Origin: Methanosarcina sp.
GTDB taxonomy: Archaea; Halobacteriota; Methanosarcinia; Methanosarcinales; Methanosarcinaceae
Direction: 5' to 3'
DNA: 11,418 nt
Assembly (NCBI GenBank): GCA_017883485.1
Contig: JADGNM010000046.1
Location: forward strand, 1-11,418
Shown here: positions 1 through 6,394 of the stretch, piece by piece
How positions within the stretch are numbered: position 1 is the first letter of the stretch
Layout: every line of letters begins with the position of its first letter
Program-made: the position numbers and the translations under genes
Notes under the pieces: model-generated
The model's input: the letters and a program-made list of their open reading frames with translations, nothing else
Told to the model about the DNA's origin: nothing
Database searches by the model: none

Positions 1-25
1 TCTTTTCTGTAGCATAGCACATTTC

Positions 26-45
26 ATGCATCAATACTGATGCAT
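26..45. repeat. Perfect inverted repeat ATGCATCA-N4-TGATGCAT
   Basis: Arms at 26-33 and 38-45 are perfectly complementary with a 4-nt spacer. It lies about 90 bp beyond the 3' end of the second hsp20 gene, in a 135-bp gene-free end of the window. It could be an operator or promoter element of a gene to the left, or a 3' hairpin of the hsp20 transcript. The same octamer TGATGCAT recurs at 4460-4467. The function is not determinable here. Confidence 0.5.
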
Positions 46-135
46 AAATGAGCTTTCTTGGCACACCGTGACCCTCTGCGCTCCCTAGTAATAAATTATT
101 ATTTATATTTTTGTTAATCTCTCGCTAAATTCATG

Positions 136-630
136 TCAGTTAACCTTTATTTCAACAGGTTCTTCTTCAGCGCAGCGTCTGAATGTAACCTCAAGCACTC
201 CATTTTTATAGCTTGCTGTTGCACTTTTTGGGTCCACGCGGACTGGGAGCTCAATGTCTTCCGAGTATTCGGAAGGGCCGATAACCTTGATTTCGAGGTT
301 TTGAGCTGTAGCACGTAGCATGAGATCTTCCTTTCCAACCTCAGGGAATTCTGCTAGGATGTGTAACATTTCCCCGTTTTCAAAAATATCAATTAAAGGA
401 TCTTTTGTTTCGGAGGGTAAGAAATTCCCTTCATTTTGAGAATATTCCGGAGCATTTCCGAACTCCCTGAATTCGGGATCTTCTCCCGGGCGCCGAATGA
501 TAGAGAATCCGTAAACGAAGGGAACGGATTCTCCCATTTCTTCCAGGATACTTTCGATTATTTCTTCCAAATTGTCAAAAAGTTCAGATCCAAAATCTTC
601 AAAGAAATCCTTTCTTTTTCTTATGCCCAC
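136..630 (-). CDS. hsp20: Small heat-shock protein, Hsp20/alpha-crystallin family (second of tandem pair)
   Basis: 164-residue ATP-independent holdase that would bind unfolding proteins in the cytoplasm and keep them refoldable. The alpha-crystallin domain spans about residues 76-152, with the family signature NGVLEV at 143-148. The C-terminal tail has an I-x-V motif (IKV, 161-163), used in the family to link dimers into oligomers. Residues 1-75 form a charged N-terminal arm that shares the YGFS...PGE.PE.REFGN stretch with the neighbouring Hsp20. The start is GTG, supported by AGAGGT at 638-643 (7-nt spacing). It begins 37 bp after the stop of the upstream hsp20 and probably shares its transcript. 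A recent-to-ancient tandem duplication is likely, because the two proteins align over their whole length but differ at many positions. The family call is very secure; the client range is unknown. Confidence 0.95.
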   Translation of the reverse strand: MGIRKRKDFFEDFGSELFDNLEEIIESILEEMGESVPFVYGFSIIRRPGEDPEFREFGNAPEYSQNEGNFLPSETKDPLIDIFENGEMLHILAEFPEVGKEDLMLRATAQNLEIKVIGPSEYSEDIELPVRVDPKSATASYKNGVLEVTFRRCAEEEPVEIKVN

Positions 631-637
631 AATTATT

Positions 638-643
638 ACCTCT
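638..643 (-). promoter_or_regulatory. Shine-Dalgarno AGAGGT deciding the GTG start of hsp20
   Basis: On the minus strand AGAGGT sits 7 nt upstream of GTG at 630-628. No ATG lies nearby in this frame, so the site supports the GTG start inside the 37-bp gap between the two hsp20 genes. Confidence 0.65.
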
Positions 644-667
644 GCTTTTCCTCGCGCTCCCTATCAA

Positions 668-1192
668 TTACTCAATATTTATTGAAGTTCGGGAACTGGA
701 TTCCAGCCGCTTAATGGTAACTTCCAGCACGCCGTTTTTGTATGTGGCTTTAGCACTCTGGGGGTCCACCTTCACGGGCAGCTCCACACGTTCGGAATAT
801 TTTGGATTCCCATCTATTGTTTCGATGTCAAGTATTAAATCAGTTGCGTTTAGTAGAATGTTTTCTTTCTCAATTCCAGGTATTTCAGCGATCACATGCA
901 CTTTGTCTTCGGTTTCCAGAATATCAATAAGGGGTTTTCTCGTGTCAAGATAACGCCTATCTCCAGTCTCTATCTGCTCAAACGTAGGGATATTCCCGAA
1001 TTCGCGAATTTCGGGATTCTCCCCTTGCCGATGAGTTACAGAGAAACCATAGATGAAGGGATGCTGTCCAAAATTTTCCAAGCTCATACCCATTGCCCTG
1101 TTGAGGCGATCAAAGATTTCATCCATATCGTGAACAGAATCGATTCTGAACATTTCATCGAAAAAGTTTCTTCTTCTATTATCTCTGTCCAT
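668..1192 (-). CDS. hsp20: Small heat-shock protein, Hsp20/alpha-crystallin family (first of tandem pair)
   Basis: 174-residue cytoplasmic holdase chaperone. The alpha-crystallin domain covers about residues 86-162, with NGVLEV at 153-158, and the C-terminus carries the canonical I-x-I motif (INI, 171-173) for oligomer assembly. The N-terminal arm (1-85) is Arg/Phe-rich and ends in the same YGFS...GE.PE.REFGN region as the next gene. The start is ATG with GGAG 7 nt upstream. It is the first gene of the hsp20 pair, lies 153 bp behind the cdc48 stop on the same strand, and has its own TATA-like box and dyad at 1225-1255. It can therefore be transcribed separately, or also receive read-through from the regulator-cdc48 unit. 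In Archaeoglobus the HSR1 operon likewise combines an HSR1 regulator, an Hsp20 and a Cdc48-type ATPase (recalled, not searched). Confidence 0.96.
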   Translation of the reverse strand: MDRDNRRRNFFDEMFRIDSVHDMDEIFDRLNRAMGMSLENFGQHPFIYGFSVTHRQGENPEIREFGNIPTFEQIETGDRRYLDTRKPLIDILETEDKVHVIAEIPGIEKENILLNATDLILDIETIDGNPKYSERVELPVKVDPQSAKATYKNGVLEVTIKRLESSSRTSINIE

Positions 1193-1224
1193 CTCAGCAC
1201 TCCATTATTAAGTTATCTGTTCTC

Positions 1225-1255
1225 AGTTTAATTCTTACGTAAGTATTAATAAACT
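1225..1255 (-). promoter_or_regulatory. Candidate promoter/operator of the hsp20 pair: nested dyad over a TATA-like box
   Basis: Outer arms AGTTTA (1225-1230) and TAAACT (1250-1255) enclose a perfect 10-bp palindrome CTTACGTAAG (1234-1243). Read on the minus strand, TTTATTAATA at about 1253-1244 is a plausible TATA box; initiation would fall near 1222, leaving a leader of about 30 nt before the ATG at 1192. A protein bound here would block polymerase recruitment. The second half-site CTAAC at 1254-1258 resembles half of the HSR1-type site. The assignment is inferred from position and symmetry. Confidence 0.45.
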
Positions 1256-1345
1256 AACAAATATTCTTTCAATAAATTAATAAATGTCATTTTAATAAAC
1301 CAAAAATTTAAAAGGTCGAGATTTATCAGCCTTTCGGGCAGAGAC

Positions 1346-3610
1346 TTATTCAGCCTGAAGCAAATCTGGAATGTTTTTGTTTTCGATTTCTTTTTCCTGC
1401 TCTTCAGCCTCAAGGTCTTCTTCTGATTCAGTTGCATATTTAGCAAAGAGCTCGGAATTCTGTTCATATGACCTCATAGTCTCTCTGGATGTTGTAGGCT
1501 TAACGCGGCGGACTGCACGTTCAAAATGCTTCATTGAAATCTTGACTTCTCCTGCCTTCTCCTCAATATCTTTTCGGCCAATGCCTGGAGTAACTATCTC
1601 TCTTAGGGCAAGCATTGCAGCCTCCCTGCAGATGCCTTCAATATCTGCGCCCACATAACCTTCGGTCATATCAGCAAGCTGCGAGAGCTTGACATCCTCC
1701 GCAAGGGGTTTTCCCTGTGTATGGATCTCAAATATTTTTTCTCTGCTTGCTTTATCAGGCGGCTTGATATAGATTAGCCTGTCAAAACGGCCAGGCCTGA
1801 GCAGGGCAGGGTCCACCATATCCGGCCGGTTAGTGGCCGCAACTATGATCACGTCTTTAAGTTCCTCCACTCCATCCAGCTCGGTAAGGATTTGACTGAC
1901 AACTCTTTCTGAGACATGCGTATCGGAAACGGAGCTTCTTTGAGGAGCCATGGAATCAATTTCGTCAAAGAAGATTACAGTCGGAGCGGCTTGTTTTGCT
2001 TTCCTGAAAGTTTCCCTTATCGCACGTTCGGATTCACCCACATATTTGCTGAGCAGTTCCGGACCCTTTATACTGATGAAATTAGCCTCGCTTTCACTTG
2101 CAACAGCCTTTGCAAGCAAAGTTTTACCCGTGCCCGGGGGCCCGAATAGCAATATACCTCTAGGGGGCTTTACATTAATAGTGCTAAATATTTCAGGATA
2201 CTTCAGGGGCCATTCCACAGCTTCAATCAGTTCTTGCTTCGCGTTTTCAAGTCCGCCTATATCTTCCCAGCCTACATGCGGGACTTCAATATAAACCTCC
2301 CTCATGGCTGAAGGCTCTATGTTCTTCAGGGCTTCTCTAAAGTCTTCCTTTGTAACCACCAGATTGTCAAGGATCTCCTGTGGGATTTGTTCCTCTTCAA
2401 TATCGATTTCGGGAGTTATTCTTCTGAGAGCATGCATAGCAGCTTCCTTGCAGAGGGAAGATAGATCAGCTCCCACAAATCCATGAGTTACATCGGCAAT
2501 TTCACCGAGGCTTACATCCTGTTCAATAGGCATGCCTCTGGTATGAATGAGAAGAATTTGCTTCCTGCCATTCCGATCAGGAATTCCGATTTCTATTTCT
2601 CTGTCAAACCTACCGCCGCGGCGGAGAGCTTCATCTATCGAGTTCGGGCGATTTGTAGCTGCAATTACGACTACCTGACCTCTGTTCTTAAGCCCGTCCA
2701 TCAGGGACAGCAACTGGGCAACTACCCTGCGCTCCAGTTCTCCTGTGACTTCGCCTCTTTTAGGAGCTATGGAATCGATCTCATCTATAAATATGATTGA
2801 AGGTGCGTCTTTCTCAGCTTCTTCGAAAATCTCTCGGAGCTTCTGCTCACTCTCTCCGTAATACTTGGAAACGATCTCAGGGCCGCTTATAGTGATAAAA
2901 TTGGCGTCAGTTTCACTTGCAACTGCCTTTGCAATCAGTGTCTTGCCCGTTCCGGGCGGCCCACGCAGGAGAACCCCTTTGGGGGGCTCAATCCCAAGTT
3001 TCAGGAATAATTCTGGATGTCTTAGCGGCAGCTCGATCATTTCCCTGACAAGCTGAATTTCCCGCCTAAGCCCACCGATATCTTCATATGAGATGCCTCC
3101 TGGAATCTTCATTTCCTCAACAGATTTTTCCTTGATGACAATCTCCGTATCCTTGGTAACGACCACAGGCCCTGCAGGCTTTGTAGATGCAACTACAAAT
3201 GTCAAGGGGTTGCTTACAGTTTCAACCCGGATCTGCTGGCCCTTATTCAAAGGCCTTCCCTCAATTATTCTAAGAATGTAATGGGTACCTCCCACAAGCC
3301 TTACAGGCTGCGAAGGAGCGAGGGTAACTCTTTGAGCGTGTTTTGCCTGGACTTTTTTAATCGTGACCCTGTCGTCAATCCCTACTTTTGAATTGCTGCG
3401 CAGGTTTCCGTCCATACGGATCCTGTTATCCTGCTCGCGTTCTACGTTTGGCCAGACGATTGCGTAAGTTTTGGCTCTTCCTGAGATCTCTATTATATCC
3501 CCACTCACAAGCCCCATCTGCTGCATTAGCAGAGTATCTATTCTCGCAATTCCCCTGCCTACATCCTTATGATAAGCTTCAGCTACTCTCAGATTCGTTT
3601 CCTCAATCAT
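1346..3610 (-). CDS. cdc48: Cdc48/VAT (p97-like) double-ring AAA+ ATPase
   Basis: 754-residue ATP-driven unfoldase/segregase, cytoplasmic and hexameric in its family. An N-terminal substrate and adaptor-binding domain (about 1-165) precedes D1 (about 175-400) and D2 (about 448-720). D1 shows Walker A GPPGTGKT at 217-224, Walker B IIFIDEID at 272-279, sensor AATN at 317-320 and arginine-finger region GGRFDR at 332-337. D2 shows GPPGTGKT at 490-497, VIFFDEID at 545-552, AATN at 591-594 and RPGRFDR at 605-611. Both pore loops are aromatic (KYYG 249-252, KYVG 522-525), fitting archaeal threading enzymes. The tail (728-754) is acidic and ends LLQAE, without the hydrophobic-Tyr-X motif used to dock on the 20S proteasome. 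The ATG overlaps the upstream regulator stop by 8 nt, indicating translational coupling. Length and motifs are complete. Confidence 0.98.
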   Translation of the reverse strand: MIEETNLRVAEAYHKDVGRGIARIDTLLMQQMGLVSGDIIEISGRAKTYAIVWPNVEREQDNRIRMDGNLRSNSKVGIDDRVTIKKVQAKHAQRVTLAPSQPVRLVGGTHYILRIIEGRPLNKGQQIRVETVSNPLTFVVASTKPAGPVVVTKDTEIVIKEKSVEEMKIPGGISYEDIGGLRREIQLVREMIELPLRHPELFLKLGIEPPKGVLLRGPPGTGKTLIAKAVASETDANFITISGPEIVSKYYGESEQKLREIFEEAEKDAPSIIFIDEIDSIAPKRGEVTGELERRVVAQLLSLMDGLKNRGQVVVIAATNRPNSIDEALRRGGRFDREIEIGIPDRNGRKQILLIHTRGMPIEQDVSLGEIADVTHGFVGADLSSLCKEAAMHALRRITPEIDIEEEQIPQEILDNLVVTKEDFREALKNIEPSAMREVYIEVPHVGWEDIGGLENAKQELIEAVEWPLKYPEIFSTINVKPPRGILLFGPPGTGKTLLAKAVASESEANFISIKGPELLSKYVGESERAIRETFRKAKQAAPTVIFFDEIDSMAPQRSSVSDTHVSERVVSQILTELDGVEELKDVIIVAATNRPDMVDPALLRPGRFDRLIYIKPPDKASREKIFEIHTQGKPLAEDVKLSQLADMTEGYVGADIEGICREAAMLALREIVTPGIGRKDIEEKAGEVKISMKHFERAVRRVKPTTSRETMRSYEQNSELFAKYATESEEDLEAEEQEKEIENKNIPDLLQAE

Positions 3611-4298
3611 CTATTTTCAACTCCATCTCACATAGTTTCCAATAGTGCTGATTATTCTTAATACTGTACTCAACAAACCCTCTCTCAGCAAGATCTATCA
3701 GGTTATCATTGACAATGCTCGGGTGCAGGCGCAGGTTATAGCATAAGACAGCTAGAGTGGTTTCACTTTTCAGAAGCTCAAACAGAAGTTCACACTCTAT
3801 AGGGTTCTTGGCAACCTCTTCAATTGATTCCAGACAGCAGTCCATCAATTCCGTATACTCGGCTTGGAGCTGCTGCTGCATCTGCACAAGCTCTTCCTGC
3901 CTTATTTTAAGTTTTTGAAGTCTACTACTGAGTTTCAAAAAGAAGGATGATGACCTTTCCCTGGCAGCGGTCTCCTGATTCTCGGTAACCGAATGTTCTA
4001 CTTTTTTCTCCTTATCAAGAGCAATATCATAAAGTATCACGTTATAGGTGTATGGAGACACTGAGACCTCTAGCCGCATATTATTTGCGATATTAAAGTA
4101 CTTGCGCCTCTGTTCATCCACGCTGCACTCTATAAGTCCTGCCTGCTCAAGCAGGTTAAGATGACTTATTATGGCTTTAGGCCCTACTCCCAGCCTGCCC
4201 GAGATCTCACTGACATAGCAGGGGCGGCTTGCAAGAAGCTGAATAATCTTCCTGCGATTTTCGTTTCCCAGAATGTCAAGTAATGTTGCAGGATCCAT
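3603..4298 (-). CDS. Winged-helix (ArsR-type) regulator, probable HSR1-like heat-shock repressor
   Basis: 231-residue cytoplasmic DNA-binding protein. An ArsR-like winged helix-turn-helix occupies about residues 4-75, with the recognition helix around 39-53 ([18 protein letters not shown] region). A Gln/Glu/Lys-rich stretch at about 118-150 is a likely coiled-coil dimerisation helix, and 160-225 looks like a second winged-helix-like domain. The start is ATG with the purine-rich AGGGGGAG almost directly upstream. Its last codons overlap the first of cdc48 (ATGATTGA), and the next genes downstream are two hsp20s. The same neighbourhood is known for Archaeoglobus HSR1, an autorepressor of an HSR1-Hsp20-ATPase operon. 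The dyad TAAC-N5-GTTA in its own promoter supports autoregulation. The DNA-binding class is firm; the HSR1 role is inferred from context. Confidence 0.85.
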   Translation of the reverse strand: MDPATLLDILGNENRRKIIQLLASRPCYVSEISGRLGVGPKAIISHLNLLEQAGLIECSVDEQRRKYFNIANNMRLEVSVSPYTYNVILYDIALDKEKKVEHSVTENQETAARERSSSFFLKLSSRLQKLKIRQEELVQMQQQLQAEYTELMDCCLESIEEVAKNPIECELLFELLKSETTLAVLCYNLRLHPSIVNDNLIDLAERGFVEYSIKNNQHYWKLCEMELKIDD

Positions 4299-4461
4299 TT
4301 CTCCCCCTATGATAGTCGTCGAAATCTTGCAGACCTTCAGTAATAATATTCAACTTTTGCATTTTGTATATCTTTCGGATAATTTGTTAACCATGTCGCC
4401 CTGAGTGAATTCTGACAAGTTTGCAAAAAATCCCTGCCCAGTAATTTTACCCAGAAGACTG

Positions 4462-4479
4462 ATGCATGTGGATATGCAT
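4462..4479 (-). repeat. ATGCAT-N6-ATGCAT repeat in the regulator leader
   Basis: Two self-complementary ATGCAT hexamers (4462-4467, 4474-4479) would form a 6-bp stem with a 6-nt loop near the 5' end of the predicted mRNA, or could be a further protein site about 10-25 bp beyond the start of transcription. Related in sequence to the dyad at 26-45. Confidence 0.4.
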
Positions 4480-4483
4480 TAGA

Positions 4484-4502
4484 TAGTAACCAGTAGTTAT
4501 TA
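4484..4502 (-). promoter_or_regulatory. Candidate HSR1-type operator TA-x-TAAC-N5-GTTA-x-TA
   Basis: The core arms TAAC (4487-4490) and GTTA (4496-4499) are separated by CAGTA, and TA/TA pairs extend the dyad after one mismatch on each side. It lies 8 bp downstream of the TATA box of the regulator gene, across the expected transcription start. The core equals the inner eight specified bases of the CTAAC-N5-GTTAG palindrome that I recall for A. fulgidus HSR1. It is seen in the sequence; its identity as operator is inferred. Confidence 0.6.
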
Positions 4503-4509
4503 GTGATAC

Positions 4510-4517
4510 TATATAAA
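4510..4517 (-). promoter_or_regulatory. TATA box of the regulator-cdc48 operon
   Basis: On the minus strand TTTATATA stands in a suitable archaeal promoter context; initiation is expected near 4487, giving a leader of about 190 nt before the ATG at 4298. A short inverted repeat GATAC (4505-4509) and GTATC (4523-4527) brackets the box. This and the following dyads are what the 361-bp gap 4299-4659 holds; I see no convincing gene in it. Confidence 0.6.
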
Positions 4518-4659
4518 CGATTGTATCGCCTATATAACATGGGAAGAATAGTAAAGGTACATAAATAAAAGCTATGCAAAAATGAGGGTTATACAAAAGG
4601 TAACTTTCAAAAATTCATGCGAGACTTCTGGAAAATTCTCAGAAATTTGGAAATTATTT

Positions 4660-5112
4660 CTACTTTTTTAACTTTGTTTTATTTTTGTTTTTATCCTTAT
4701 TCTGTTTGAAAACCGAGGGCAAATGCAGGGCATAAGAGCCTTCTTCTCTGATTGCCATAACCAGCTCTTTTCTCTCAAGGAGAGAGTCAAGGTTAAGTTC
4801 GTAAGAACCGGGCCCAAGAATTCTTACGGATTCTACTCTATCTTCATCTATTTTCCTCTCAGCTTCAGGTTCCTGCTTTTTACCTTCATGCTCAGAAGAA
4901 AGAGCTTCATCAATACTTCTGACAACTTCATCCAGAGAGGACTCTAGATCCAGTTTCTGTTCTTCCAGAGCGGGATTTACCTGGTCCTCCGAACCTTTAG
5001 ATTCTGTTTTCACATAAAGGAATTTATTCCAGCCGCAGTTCGGGCAGCCGCTTAAGATGACCGAATCTCCGTCTTCAAAAATGGTTCCGCATCTGGTGCA
5101 TCTGTGGGGCAT
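4660..5112 (-). CDS. Zinc-ribbon protein, DUF2072-like (archaeal conserved hypothetical)
   Basis: 150 residues from the chosen ATG at 5112. A zinc ribbon at the very N-terminus has CTRC (5-8) and CPNC (23-26), four cysteines fit to hold one zinc. An acidic linker (about 40-90) leads to a small conserved domain (about 95-136) with the GPGSYELNL and EEGSYALHLP stretches, as in the archaeal DUF2072 zinc-ribbon family. A Lys/Asn-rich tail (KQNKDKNKNKTKLKK) closes it. The start at 5112 is preferred because GGTGA lies just upstream and the ribbon begins five residues later; an upstream in-frame ATG at 5172 would add 20 unconserved-looking residues. The gene ends in TAG followed one codon later by TAA. 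Molecular function is unknown; nucleic-acid or protein binding is plausible. Family call from memory. Confidence 0.8.
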   Translation of the reverse strand: MPHRCTRCGTIFEDGDSVILSGCPNCGWNKFLYVKTESKGSEDQVNPALEEQKLDLESSLDEVVRSIDEALSSEHEGKKQEPEAERKIDEDRVESVRILGPGSYELNLDSLLERKELVMAIREEGSYALHLPSVFKQNKDKNKNKTKLKK

Positions 5113-5173
5113 GAATTCACCGACAATTAGATAAGTATAAACTGATTTGTCGAAAATAATACAACCATACATC

Positions 5174-5192
5174 GGTACCTTACTTAGGTACC
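5174..5192 (-). promoter_or_regulatory. Candidate operator GGTACCTTACTTAGGTACC upstream of the zinc-ribbon gene
   Basis: Perfect 7-bp arms GGTACCT and AGGTACC flank a 5-nt spacer. It directly follows a TATA-like CTATTTAA at about 5203-5196 (minus strand), so initiation is expected near 5172 and the dyad occupies the DNA between TATA and start. That is the classical position of an archaeal repressor site. The binding protein is unknown. Confidence 0.55.
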
Positions 5193-5370
5193 ATACTTAA
5201 ATAGACACTTAAAATGAACATCCTAAAAAGCACATCTGCATAATGATATATCGGATGGATAATTTAAAGGACATTCTCATCCCTGTATCTATAACGATAT
5301 CTCAGTGAGTATTTTAAATAGATACCCTGGGTAGATATGTATATTTGTATTTACTGCTTAATATTCATTT
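5193..5370. other. AT-rich intergenic stretch with nested dyads
   Basis: Between the phosphoribosyltransferase stop and the zinc-ribbon promoter. It holds an 8-bp inverted repeat GTATCTAT (5285-5292)/ATAGATAC (5318-5325), the smaller CTCA-G-TGAG (5301-5309), and TACCC-T-GGGTA (5323-5333). Some may form the 3' end of the phosphoribosyltransferase transcript. No gene is seen. Confidence 0.35.
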
Positions 5371-6045
5371 TTATAAAAGCTTCCAGTATTTTTTTCCGTT
5401 GAGTATTTCTGAGCCGATCCTGCGCACTCTCTCCATCTCTTCCAGTACTTCCGGAATCCTTCCTGGCTGCGTAATTTCAAAGACAACTGGATCAATGGCA
5501 TGGTTAATGTAAAGACTGTGTTTGAAATCTTCAAGGCTCCAGAGCTTTTTGGCATCCTTTCGCATGCATTTGGTCAGGATGCTAATCATATCTTCCATAA
5601 AGTTCCAGGGATACACCATCCATGCCCAATCCTCCAGCCGCTCTCCTACATAATCAGGATCGATTTTCGAACTCCCAAGATACTGTAGTGAAGCAGTCTT
5701 AACTTCTAATGGATTTCGCCCTTTCACGTAAGCCTTCGCACTTAACATGCTTTCTCCTGTATCAACAATATCATCCACGATAAGCACTCTTTTGCCTTCT
5801 ATGACGCCGTCCGAAAGGGGATATTTGATGTAGGGCTCACCGCTGTCAATAGCCGGAGCACCTACATAATGCTCGATTTTCAGACTGGACAGATCATCCA
5901 GCCCCAGAAAATCACAGAGCACGCGCCCGGCAAACCAGCCTCCTCTGGCAAGCGCAATAATTACGTCCGGCTCGTATCCCGAGTTTTTTATTTCCTTTGA
6001 GATATTTCGGCACAAATTATAGATGTAATCCCAGTTCGTAAACAC
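5371..6045 (-). CDS. Phosphoribosyltransferase (COG2236-like)
   Basis: 224-residue cytoplasmic enzyme of the type I PRTase fold, which transfers the phosphoribosyl group from PRPP to a base (or the reverse), most likely in purine salvage. The 13-residue PRPP-binding motif VLIVDDIVDTGES is at 87-99, with the paired acidic residues intact, and the N-terminal loop ARGGWFAGR at 33-41 is typical of this group. WMVYPWN at 142-148 is also characteristic. The C-terminal portion (about 165-224) extends past the core fold. The only usable start is GTG at 6045; an in-frame TGA lies at 6066-6064. The consensus AAGGAGGT is 24 nt away, which is unusually far. It stands alone on the minus strand, divergent from the FilR1-type regulator. 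The substrate base cannot be read from the sequence. Confidence 0.88.
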   Translation of the reverse strand: MFTNWDYIYNLCRNISKEIKNSGYEPDVIIALARGGWFAGRVLCDFLGLDDLSSLKIEHYVGAPAIDSGEPYIKYPLSDGVIEGKRVLIVDDIVDTGESMLSAKAYVKGRNPLEVKTASLQYLGSSKIDPDYVGERLEDWAWMVYPWNFMEDMISILTKCMRKDAKKLWSLEDFKHSLYINHAIDPVVFEITQPGRIPEVLEEMERVRRIGSEILNGKKYWKLL

Positions 6046-6069
6046 ACATTTGAAAGATTTTATTCAAAT

Positions 6070-6077
6070 ACCTCCTT
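6070..6077 (-). promoter_or_regulatory. Consensus Shine-Dalgarno AAGGAGGT, distant from the phosphoribosyltransferase start
   Basis: Perfect anti-16S match on the minus strand, but 24 nt separate it from GTG 6045 and an in-frame TGA intervenes. It may act from a distance through mRNA folding, or hint at a start or sequence detail I cannot resolve. Confidence 0.45.
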
Positions 6078-6119
6078 GATCCGGAGTTCTGCGCATATGG
6101 TTAGGGCACTCACTATTTT

Positions 6120-6133
6120 AGATGCAGGCATCT
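6120..6133. repeat. Inverted repeat AGATGC-AG-GCATCT in the divergent promoter region
   Basis: Perfect 6-bp arms with a 2-nt spacer, in the 349-bp region between the phosphoribosyltransferase and the FilR1-type regulator. On the minus strand it would fall near the start of the phosphoribosyltransferase transcript if TTAAAGTTTATG at about 6178-6167 is its TATA box. Confidence 0.35.
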
Positions 6134-6224
6134 CCAAGATCCGTTTCTGAAATACATAATTTAGATCATAAACTTTAAGGTTTCTTTCTTCTTAAAGATA
6201 ATAAAGTAAAAGATTAAACAGAAA

Positions 6225-6233
6225 TATTTAAAA
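6225..6233 (+). promoter_or_regulatory. TATA-like box TATTTAAAA for the FilR1-type regulator
   Basis: Purine-rich sequence precedes it and initiation would lie near 6255, leaving a leader of about 140 nt. From 6296 to 6394 the regulator's frame is open but has no ATG, GTG or TTG, so this stretch is taken as leader. Confidence 0.4.
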
Positions 6234-6394
6234 GGTATGTGTTAAACTCTCACTATCCTACGTGGTGCAATCAAAAGGTTTCAAAAAATCTTTAAGTTGT
6301 CGCTTCCGGTATTGGCAAGCTTTTCAGGAGGCATCCTGGAAAACAGAATAAGAATGAATCTTCACTAGAAGTTAAAGATCTGGAAAGTGAAATC

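Noticed and set aside
1321..1345. Hairpin terminator after cdc48 (GCC-CGAAA-GGC)
   Set aside because: Only a 3-bp stem and no adjacent T-run; too weak to call.
1950..2294. Plus-strand open frames inside cdc48
   Set aside because: Shadows of conserved AAA+ coding sequence; no ribosome sites and no independent motifs.
4337..4579. 80-codon minus-strand open frame
   Set aside because: It covers the promoter and leader of the regulator, has no family resemblance, and its composition follows the AT-rich intergenic DNA.
4588..4604. GTTA-N9-TAAC as a second regulator operator
   Set aside because: The half-sites are in the opposite order and the spacing is wrong for TAAC-N5-GTTA.
5113..5172. Longer zinc-ribbon protein starting at 5172
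   Set aside because: The extra 20 residues precede the family-like N-terminus, the better-placed GGTGA favours 5112, and the predicted transcript would begin at or near 5172. It is not strictly excluded.
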